Shown here: positions 36,501 to 48,500 of the stretch, piece after piece
Position numbering within the stretch: position 1 is the stretch's first letter
Layout of the letters: every line of letters begins with the position of its first letter
Assembly (NCBI GenBank): GCA_019095985.1
Contig: CM032665.1
Location: forward strand, 34,989,927-35,053,926
Source: Streblospio benedicti
Lineage: Eukaryota; Annelida; Polychaeta; Spionida; Spionidae
Direction: 5' to 3'
Length of the DNA: 64,000 nucleotides
The notes under the pieces: model-generated
Database searches by the model: none
What the model was told of the DNA's origin: nothing
What the model saw: the letters and a program-made list of their open reading frames with translations, nothing else
Made by a program: the position numbers and the translations under genes

Positions 36501-39500
36501 GCCTTTTAATGAACCCAAAATAAAACCAGCTGTACAGAGGACCAACCCTTTACATGATGATGGAGATGGGAAGTACATGTACCAGCTGACTGAGCATTGA
36601 AGTTATCTACAGATGACACCACAATCCTTAATTAAGTCTGTTGCTATTACAAAGTCCTACACAATCACTTAACGAATGTATTAGTCTCTGTGGTAGTCAA
36701 CATTTGCCATATTGGTTCCAAAGTTATTGACCTATATAAAGTGGTCTCAACAGAGAGGTAGTTTATGATGTATTGGCATCATGAAAAATGATCTAATGAT
36801 ATAGTATCTTTATAATTGTGTGCTTCCATGGCCGAATGGATAGGGAGTTGGACTTGTGACCAGAAGGTCGTGGGTTCGATTCCCGATCGGGTCTGATGGT
36901 AAGTGTTGAGCAAACTTACCTCTAACAGGTTGCACACTGCTCCTGTGGTACCTACACGCTAAATAGGTACAGGTTGCAAATGTGGGTGAAAAGCGTGTGC
37001 AACAGCAGCAATGCTGTATGCAACCAGTATGGTATGCTCCCCAGGGAGTTGAGAAAGATATTCAGTGTGACAATGATGCCACTGACCTGGTGTAGATGTC
37101 AAGTCGCTAGAAAATGGCAAAAGCTGTTCATTGAGACTATAAACCAGCACATTTACATTTATAATATATGTTGTATATTAGTAAATGTAAATATAAATGT
37201 GGTGTTTATTGTCGTGATCCAAGTCTTGCTGTCATGACTTTACATTTTACACCAGGTCATTGGTACATCAATTGACCATTTCTCACCTACTTGCATTAGA
37301 AACTCACTGTCTCAAATCTGTGGAGATAGCAGCCGAATCCTCACGATCACCAATAATTGAGATAACCAACCAATAATATATTCATACTATGGTTGAAAGG
37401 TAACAGAAAAATTGAGATAAACAATATGTAAGTTGGATATATTATTTTCATCTTTCACAACACACAATAATTTATAACTGTTTGACAGTTTCGTCTGCTT
37501 CTGCAGACACCTGCGGCAAGCACTGGGTCGTAGACTCTTGCAAGCTGGTGGGCCCCCTCATCTCTGTTCATGGTCTGACTTTGCATCCGGATGTGAACAG
37601 CTTCCTTGATAGCTCTAGTCCTACCATCACTCTCTCTGTCTAGAACTCACCCCCTTCCAATCAATCTTGTGATTTTCTTTTTTGACGTGATTCAACGTCT
37701 ATCTGATGTTCCTTTATTCTAATGCCCAGCTTTCTTCCTGTTTCCCCGATGAAAACTTTCTCACAAGATCCACAAGGAATCTTATACACCACTTCACATT
37801 TCTCACTCATCTCTACTTTATCTTTTGGGTGCACCAACAAGTTCCTGATTTTCTGAATGGGCTTTACAGCAGTTGCCACCTTATGTTTATTCAAGAATTC
37901 CTTCAGTGACATCCTTTACATATGGTAGAATCACTAGTCCTTTTGATTTCACTTGGTCTTGATCTTTCTTTCTCTTCTCTTTCTTTCTCTCCATCTTCTC
38001 AGTTATTTGTTTCTTTACTTTCTTAAATGACCACTTCGGATAAGCACACTTTGTCAGAGCATCTATGTGTTCTTCTTCCATTTTCTCGTCATCTATTTCT
38101 GTAACTATGTCCTCACATCTATCCAACAGTGTTCGGATGACTCCAAGTTTATGTTGCACTGGATGATGTGAAGTAAAGTGAAGGTATTGATCTGTATGAG
38201 TTTTCTTACGATATACCAACAATTTTACAGAGTCATCAGGTTTCCTCACTATGAGTGTGTCTAAAAATGGAATAGAGTTGTTGCGTTCTTCCTCGTGGGT
38301 GAACCGGATGCTGCCTGAGTCATCAACTGTGTTTAGGTGGTCAGTAAGATTCTGAGTTTTCCCTTTGTTGATTATTTCTAGTACGTCATCAACATATCTT
38401 TTCCAAAACTTTGGTTTGCATGAGATTTGGGCAGAGGCTATTGCTTTCTCTTCAAGCCATTCAATAAATAGGTTGGCTACAATCGGCGAGACAGGACTTC
38501 CCATAGCTGTGCCAAACTTTTGCTGGTATATACTTCCTCTAAACCATGATCTCCGGCCGTAAACCATGATCTGACATGCGCAGTAGTGTTTTTGAAAATG
38601 TCTGCAGAAGCAGACAAAACTGTCAAACAGTTATAAATTATTGTGTGCTGTGAAAGATGAAAATAATATACCTAATTAATTACCAACACGATGAACTCAT
38701 TCAAGGAAATATGTAGGTTGTACTGTGATTGTGCTGCTGCTGTGTTACCGTGTTCCTGCCGCGCATGTAGAGGATGTTTGCCCGGCGACACTGCGTCTGT
38801 GCGGCCTTCACCATGACGACAGTGGTTTGATCACACGCGTGGCGCACAGCGTCATCGCTCAATGATGTGGCCAGCGGGAAGTACGCGCTACAACGGAAAT
38901 CAGCAGCAGTGACGGCCCAGTGCGGCAAGAAGGATTTACGCTACACTATTCTTAAATTCTATGCCATGAATGTTGGCTCTATCATGTTCACTTCTCTTAC
39001 TCTTAACTACCCCAAAAAGCTAGGACAGCCACAGCAGTTGTAAACTAAACCTTCAGATGTAGTGGTAGCAGTTACCACCAGGACAATGCTTGTGTTATGT
39101 GTATTACAATGTTAAGCAGATATCAATGAACTCTCCTATGTCTCACCTACTCACAAACTTGCAAAAGACCGGAATTTTTCTTTTACAGGTCATGTGTAGA
39201 AAATGGTCAAGATGCACTGCTCAATCATAAATCAAATCTTCCTGTTGGCCTAATTTTGGTGACATGATTCTGCAGCTACTTTACAAACACATTACTCACA
39301 ACTAACAAAAACTACAAAATTTGTATATAAGCAATATCTAATGACCCAATATTCCTCATAGTTAAACCTGACAACTAGACAAGACAACTAATATCAACTT
39401 AACAATAAATTGTGATTACTTCAGTGATTTCTCAAAGTTTTCCCATGCTCGCTGCTCCTCTGTATTCTTTATGAGTTGACCCCAAAACTGGCCATTATCA

Positions 39501-42500
39501 TCTAACGATGACGTGATTTTAATCATGTTCACCTCTCCTGAAATAACACTCTACATAGAAATACATTGTATAATTCACATTATCAAGGCACTGAAAGAAG
39601 ATCTTATTAAATAACATCTTTGATTTAATTTAAATCAAAGGTTTACTGGGTGGAACACAAATATCTTATCAAAGGATTTTAAAGACAATGCATTGAGAAT
39701 TATGGAATTCTTCACAAAGAATGTCCTTGCCTGGAAGCCGTAGAGGTGATCTAGCGACTTCTACCGGCCAAGACCTTCCATCTAAAAGTGTGCATGCATT
39801 TACAGGCTCTGAAAAAAGATTTATTTTATTGGGTTGAGGTGGGGGTTGGAGTGAAAACAGGGAAGGGGGGAGGTAGAAGGGGTCAAGAAATCCCACATTC
39901 CCGATTTTTTTGCCTTTTTTCCATATCCAACAAATTTTCAAATATTCATGCTTTTGTCCCACATCCCGCTTCATTGAAATCCCACATCCCTCTTTTTATG
40001 GCTTTCCCCCACCCCCCCACCCCCCAAGTCCAACTTCCTTATATACCCTCTTCATAAATACCATGCAAATAATATCATATTTATATTATAAGCATACTTT
40101 AATGGATTTTGCCAACATCATTCTATTTTTTTTTTTTTAATTTGAACGTAGATACAAACCAGGAGTTAATTACCATTCAAAGAAATGAACATACACATTA
40201 TCATTTATCATCAGTTTACTAGTAATGATTAAATATTAATCAGATTTTAAAAACATCATGTGACATGCTCACTTACTTGCACAGAGATCTTCAGAAGAAT
40301 TGCCCGTTTCCTCAGCCTGCCACACATTATCTTCTACAACCTCATTTTCTTCAGTTGATTTTTCTAAACCAGTCACATTCCTAACAGCAAATGAGTACTT
40401 TTCTTCTGCATTACAAATCATATTTGAAAGGTTATTCGATGTGTCTTTACGTTCTTGTGTCATGCTTGCAGAATGACCAACATTGTCCAGAACAGAAAAC
40501 TCTGTTTCATTTCCAATAAGCTCATTCTCACTGCATGAACAGAAAACGCTTCTGTTTCAAATTATGACTGCTATTTTTTCCTACATCAAGGTTCAGGTGA
40601 GATTTCATTCTCACTGCATGATCTTGGTGGACACTCCTACTTCTATTTATTCTCTTCTGATTCTTGTTGGCATCTCTTCTGATTCGTCCTTCTCACAGAA
40701 TCCACTAAACGTTTCAGTGTTATCAGTGTGCAAATTATGACTGCTATTTTTCTGCTCTACATCATGCAGCAATTCAGGTGAGATTTCTGTTGGAGATGGT
40801 GGCAAATACGTCTGCTTAAACGTTGAACTGATATCCTGGGTATTGATGCTTGATGACACTCCTACTTCTATTTCATTCTCATTCTCACTGAATGATCTTG
40901 TTAGCATCTCTTCTGATTCGTCCTTCTCACAGAATCCATTAGACGTTTCAGTGTTATCAGTGTGCAAATTATGACTGCTATTTTTCTGCTCTACATCATG
41001 TAGCGGTTCAGGTGAGATTTCTGTTGGAGATGGTGGCAAATAAGTCTGCTTACTCAACGTTGAACTGATATCCTGGGTATTGATACTTGATGACACTCCT
41101 ACCTCAATTTCATTCTCAATCTCGTTGCATGATCTTGTTGGCATCTCTTCTGATTCGTCCTTCTCACAGAATCCACTAGACGTTTCAGTGTTATCAGTGT
41201 GCAAATTTTGACTGCTATTTTTCTGCTCTACATCATGTAGCGGTTCAGGTGAGATTTCTGTTGGAGATTGTGGCAAATACGTCTGCTTACTCAACGTTGA
41301 ACTGATATCCTGGGTATTGATGCTTGATGACACTCCTACCTCAATTTCAATGCTATTTTTATCTTCAAAAGTTGACATGCTAGGAGTAGATACAACCACA
41401 CTTTCATTCATACATTCAACCTCAGGTGACTTTGGTGGAGTTGCCGGTTTATACATTAATTTGCTTACTATTGACCTATCATCTGTTGACTGATCGTGAA
41501 GGTCTTTGGTCAAGGAGTTAACATTTTCCCAGTCATTCTCAAATTCTGAGAATGGTGAGGAATCTGAGCACCGTCTACTTTCTTTAGCTTGGTTATCAGG
41601 GGCACCAATTAAGCATGGAGATGGCCTTTCCTCACCAACATTTACACTGATTCCATCCTCTTCTTGCCTTAATTCAATGCAAAATTTATCTATTTTACCT
41701 CCAGAAGTAGATACACTTTCACACAGATTTCCACCACTACTAACATTTCCATGAATCTGACTTCCACCCTCCTTTAGTTTTAGTGGCTCAACAAAAGGAT
41801 TTTTCACAGGAAAATCAGATTCTGTTATTTCCACCTGTTTTTCAGCAAAAAGATTTCCATCAATTCTATCCTTTTCTAGTTTATCTTGGTCAACAGTGAC
41901 ATATACGTTATCGGCACCAGACACTACGATTTCCCCCCGACATAGGCTTTCAATCTCTTCTAGGTTTATTTCGACCTGTCCAACAGGACCATCAATAATT
42001 ACACTAAAATCACTTTCTGTGACCTCAATATTGTTTTCCCCATTTGCATTGTCACCAATACTAACTTCTAATTCTAAGTGGTCATCAAGATCTATCACAC
42101 CAAGATCCTGAATTTTCATTTCAACTTGACCTTCAAGATTTGCCATCATTTTCTCATTCCCAATATTAGCAGCATCATCTACATATGTGTGTTGTGAATT
42201 GCTCAATATGGTTGTATCATACGTGTTTTGTTCTGTTGGACTATTTTCAAGATCATTTTGTTCAATTTGGTTAACAGCTGATAGCGTGTCTAGAGATTCA
42301 GTACTTATGGAATGAGTTATTTGGATTTGTATGACTTCATCACTTTCGTCTTCACTAGAGCTAGCTATTGTATTTTCATTTTCAATGTCCATTGATTTTC
42401 CATTTGATTCTACAAAAAAGGTATGATGAAATAGTTAAGGTGTGTGTAAATCATAGTTGCTGTTCTTGTATTTTACTGCCACTAATAGGTTGTGTGCATA

Positions 42501-45500
42501 ATGCGATTATAACAAGGTGGTGTAGACATGAATTTCGTCATAACCTATTTGGTGGCAGTTGAAGAAAAGCCAAAGTTTATAACAGTATAACCAAATGTAA
42601 TCTTTGCATTGTGCAACTGCTTCCAAATAAGTCATGGCTTTAAAAAATGAACAAAATCAAAAATACCATTAAATTTTATTTCATTATAATCCACTTTGTA
42701 ATTTTTATATTTTGGCAGCAGCAATATTGTTGACAAGATATAATTAAAAGGCCCAATGCAAAGATATAACAAATATTAATGTAAAAAAATACATTAAGTT
42801 TTAATATAATTTCGTACCCTGATATCAAGTTCAATTCTATTCATTTGCGCTTTAAATATTTCAATATCATTACAAAAAATAGATCAAGGAAAACAAATCC
42901 TTAATGAAATATAACCACTTATAATAAACTTATGAACTTCAACTTTACAGGTCTCATTAACATACAGATATATGTCAACAATTTACAAAACATTATTTTG
43001 TTTCTTTTCATTTACCTTAGGTACATAAAATACAATTCTATGAATACATTTGGTAAAGATGATGGCAATGTTAACCTTATCTTCAAACTGAACAATATAC
43101 AGTACAATACTTGGCACCGGGTCAAAGCTAACACCAGGACATTGCTTGTGACCAGCAACATTGACTACAAACATTATCACCAAACACGGACTCTCTTATT
43201 CTGAGATCACAACAAATAAAACTAGTATACCAAAAAATAAACTAAAAATAACACATATATGTAAGCCAGTAAATAAAAATAGAATATAATTGATTGCTTT
43301 TAATAAACAAATAAGCCTGTCGCTTTCTAGTCCACGTCACTTGGAGCGGAATTCTTTTGACTACTAGGATTAGGCTGAGTGTTGTTAGCTTTCTTTAAAA
43401 CAGCACCCATTGTAAATTTTTGTAAGAACTCACTTGCCCTCGGTGACATTTGTTGGAATGATTGAGGAGCCGTGTGGACGGAACCAGCTTCACTGATTAC
43501 ACTATCAACCGCTAATTTGACTTCAGCAGCATCGCCGGACTGACTTGTAGCGTTCATTCTATTTACAGCACTTTGCCCATCGCTCAACACAATTTTACTC
43601 GCCTCGTCAGCGGCGGCGCAACCTTTCAGCTCGTCTCCAGCAAACATTGGACGGTTTACAACTTTCACTTCCATTGCCGTAGCGGAGCATGCATTTATTT
43701 CGAGTGATTTACCTGTATTACCGTCACCATCACTTGTGGGCAGTGACAGGGGTGGTGGTGGCACACTTAGATCAACAACGCCCTGCAGTATCGAGTTAAC
43801 AGCAGCCATCGCCGCTGTAGTTATGGCATCAGCCTCTGGTGGCGCCACCTGTTCTTGTGACTGAGAAGATTCACCAGATTCATCTGCTTCTGACTTGGTC
43901 TTGACAATGTGGGTTTGGATTTCATCCGGCGCGTATCTAATATCTCGGCAGATGTTCGATTTGTCAGGACCATCTCCCACTGCAATATAGTTTATTTCAT
44001 GATAATTTGATACATTGAGTGATAGACACTTTCAAAGTTTCAAACAGTTGAACCTAAAGTCGAGAAAATAATTAATTTTGGTTTATCCAGAACTTGGGAC
44101 CATGATTATCATGCATAATAGTACACAAATTATTATTTGCATTTCTCAAACTGTGATCATAATTTGAGATGAGCAGATTCAGCTGCAGTGCATTTATCGC
44201 ACATATAGATATAGTCCATAATCTTAGTACAAGTATTGTATAAAATCATGAACAAAAAGCTGCATTTACTCACTCTTTTCGCGGACAATGTCACTGAGGG
44301 AGAGTTTGCAGCCGTCCTGTTCTACTTCCAAGTCAATCAGCCACGCACTGTCTTCTTTGTAATTAACCTTGTATAAATTTTTTCACATTTATTAACTGAC
44401 TCCTTGTGTCCATTTGAAACTTATCTTTTTATGAGAAAAATAATAATTTGACTTAAATAGTAAGCATATTAAAAGTTTTAAAGAAATAACACATTCGAGC
44501 TATTTTCATTTTTTCTTAAAATTATGATTTCATAACTCACATTTTGATTTATCAGAAAAGAAAAATACCTTCTTTCTGAATGTTGCCAAGAACACCCCTT
44601 TGCCCGCTGTGTCCTGCATGTATTTCTGGACATGTCTATTAAATGTCCAACGAGCGTCTGTATACTTTGGAGATTTCGGATCAGCCATTACTTCTTCAGA
44701 TAATGCACACTCGATCATCTGTTAGAGAGTAGAGAATTATATCATATTAAATAAATCAAAATATTTTCTCAAAGTAACCAACAGAACAATGAACTGAATG
44801 TGTAATAATATTCTGTTATTACTGTTTTACCTGGACGGGTTCAGAAAACCCCAAAGCGTCTTCTGTGTACGGCCAAATTTCATCATAATTTCGACCCTCC
44901 AAATTTCCATAGTCAACTATTTGGACTCGGCATCGTTCCTGTTAATAATAAACGATATTTAGACAAGTTTGTTGTTGTATTCATTTGTTCCTAATGAACA
45001 CACTCAGGTGCAATTATTTGAAATCTTGTAATATTAAGACTAGTATAGTGTAAAGATAATATTTTTACCGTCTCGGGCTTTATATCAACAATTTTTGCCC
45101 TGTAATAGCTATTCTGATACACAGTCAACACTTTCGCGCCTTTTTCAACAGGAATACTGGATTCTTTGAAGGACTTGAGGTCTTTGGCAAAAGCATTTCT
45201 CCTAAAACATGGTAAATTAGTGATATCTCTGATCATGATCATATATGCACAATCATCAAAAACACATCATTATGAAATTGTAAGGGCATGTTAACTTATT
45301 GCAGCTTATTCATTTTTACCAAGTTTAGTTCTACTGATGTCTTTACTTATTTTATCACCCTAACAAGTCATTATGTCTATGAAATGAAATTACATTGTCT
45401 ATAAGACTGTTGCTGAGTTTTGGTTTTGGACTTACCAACACAAATGAGTTAAACAGTTTCAGTAATCTGTGTTACCAATGTGTGCACAAGAGGACCCTCA

Positions 45501-48500
45501 TGGACCATGAGGGTTCTATATCGCTCACCTGTCTGATAACATTTCATCTACTTGTATGTTATACACATGTATTAAGTTTGTCCTAATATGATTAAATATT
45601 ATTTAAAAGATAACATGACATCATAAATAAAAGAATGTCCAATAATGAAAAGGTGACTTTGGGTCATTGAAAGCCTAGTAGTGACCTTAATTAACCGCTT
45701 GTACTGAGTAGCACAAATGAAAACTAATATATGGGGTAAAACATGTAATCAATTGAAATATTCAGTGGTTTCTATCTTCAATTCCCCTTCCTGGACATGA
45801 TTCAAGATGAGAATGATGATCATACATGCAAGCATAAAACTTGTGTATGATTGGTGCCAATCAAATGAAAAATTAGGCAACTATTCATAAACGTCTGTTA
45901 ATGGACACCTGGGAAAACTATCCAGGGGCATGATTGAAGGACAGAATAATGAATATATAGGCATACTTGTTGTAAATAAATTTGGTGAAAATCAAATGAA
46001 AACTTCATACAAAATTTTGTTGAAGAACCCCTGGGGAAGTGGGTTAACCCCTCCCCCCCACCCTTTCTGGGGAGGTGTCAATTTTCCCCCCAGGGTTATG
46101 ATTCAAACATGGAATGAGGATCATATAGACATACAATTTGTGTGCAAGTTTGACCAAAATTGAATGAAAAATAAAGAAACTATTGGGGAAATATGAATTG
46201 TGGACGACTGTGAACAGACAATGGACAAAAGGTGATCACAAGAGTTCACCTGGTCTCCCGACAGGTGAGCTAAAAATTAAAGCACACATTAATGCAATCA
46301 GAACGAAGAAGAGAACCAGGCCTCTGCAAGCAAGAATCACTGTGCCTTTACCTGGTATGCATTGAAAACTGTGACAGGATCCTCTCCACCGTCGGATCCT
46401 GCATCCGCACAGCAAACTTGCCACTTGCTGCGGCCCACTGACTGTGTATGGAAACCTCATGTGTAGAATCTACATGCACAAAATACAAGGTTTTAAGTAC
46501 ATGCAAATTTCATTTAAATTTGAAGTTTTATTCTATCTCTGACAACAGTGACAGAAGATTAACCCTTTACCCCTCAAAACGGCCTAAACCGGCCGGTTGA
46601 TTTCACGTATTTGGCTGTCAAAAGCTTCGTTCCACAAGTCATTCGTTTGGGGTATAGGAGCGGTGCCATCGTGATTAAAACTAGATTACTATATGTAAAA
46701 CCGTATGAGGAATCGTCGTGTATAATTTATTTTAATGTTTAGCTTTTATTTTAAGAGAATATATATAAAAGTTTCATTTGACAGCATTAATTTGATTAAA
46801 GAAGTGTCAATATTAAAATAACACGGGCGCCATGTTTGCACATATCGCACTAAATGGAAAAACCTCAATGTTTGATCACGTTGTTGAACATACTCATAAT
46901 GGCTCAATCTTGGATCATGAGAAATACATATTCCGTGTTTCTAAAAGCTTAAGCTTTATTATGATATAGAAGTGTTTCCAAAAAACACCCGATAAATATT
47001 TTGGAAGAACCTCCCTTTCTAAATTACGGTGATTTATTTATGTTGGGGTTAAAGACACGCTGCAAATTTTGAGTATTATACATTCTGGTCTCCTAACCGA
47101 TCTGGAATTCAGGGCCATTGGAAATGGAAGATTTCTCTTGCTATCTCAATACAGTGGTAAGGAGCTTGCTTGGCAGAACAGTGAATTTGTTTCAAAAAAA
47201 ATTGGAAAAAAATATGGGATTCTATGTATTTTTAATTCAAAATGTGATTTATTTATTGCTTTGCAAATTTTATATTTAGTCCTAACGAAACATGGCCATT
47301 GAAAGCCAGAAATATGCTTTGTAGTTTAAAGATTGTTGAAATGCAGCTCAGGGACATATGGAAAGTTGGCAATTTTATGGAAAGACACATACGCTGCAAA
47401 TATTTGCGAGGATACAAGGGCTGTCACGTAATAAAACGTGAGGGGTAATGGGTTAAAATTGAATTCACAAACAACCTTAGGAAAAACAAACTGTTTTAAC
47501 ATTTTTTATCTTTTTTTGAAATTCTGATTACCTGCTTGGATAATACTTGAAGGATCAATTAATGGCAGATGTTCCATCGCCTCATCTTCTTCTACTTTGA
47601 TCGCTGAAAACATTGATATCATGAAATGTTTATAAATGCAAAGTCTAGCTGACATTGACATTTATTCATATATATATATATATATATATATGCATTTCTC
47701 TGAGAAATGTATACCATTAAATAAAAAGGCCCCTGACGATTGCTGAAAGCATGAAACAGATCTGCAGGGCAATGAAATAATTGTTGTTCAGATATATATA
47801 TACATGTATATTATTATCAGTTTTGTACAAAAAACTAGTTTCGTACAGTAAAACTGTACGAAACTAAATAATTGGTTATTTTATAGCTTTATCTGTCTTA
47901 AATGGGTTTTATAAGTCACTAGCTGTTTACCCGGCGTTGCTCGGGTTGAAACAGATGAGATCCAGAACACATTAAATGCTCCTCCCTCCCCATCCTTTCT
48001 CCTGTCCCACATCCCTCGAACATATACAGGTCTGGGACAGATTAAATACACTTCCATCACCGTCCTCCCATCGTCATATGTCACAGCCATTTACATACTA
48101 AATGTACTAAATATGGCAATGATTGATCGATCCCTCTAATATCCCTCCCCTCAGCTACACAGAGCAGATTAAATGTCCCACTCATCTCTACCCTTCCTTC
48201 CACCGCCACCCCACCCCCTCTTTTGTCCCCAACCCAATCTAAACAAGTCCATAATTAATAAACCCCCTTCCTGCTGCTGCTCTGGTTGAAACGGATGAGA
48301 TCTGGAACATATTAAATGCTCCTCCCTTCCCATTCTTCCCCCAGTCCACATCCCTCACACCAACTTCCGCCACTATACAGTTCTGGGAAAGATTAAATAC
48401 ATCTCCATCACCTTCCTCCCACACTCATATGTGACAGCCATACACACCACACTACATACATGTGGCAATACTTGATCCCTCTAATAACCCTCCCTCCAGC

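Noticed and set aside
36826-36900. Functional tRNA gene
   Set aside because: Polymerase III boxes are present, but the acceptor stem does not pair and the sequence runs into a SINE body.
39669-39974. Whole minus-strand open frame as coding
   Set aside because: Only the portion 39808 to about 39700, after a good acceptor, fits the Tudor gene. The rest is the complement of a G/C-run repeat.
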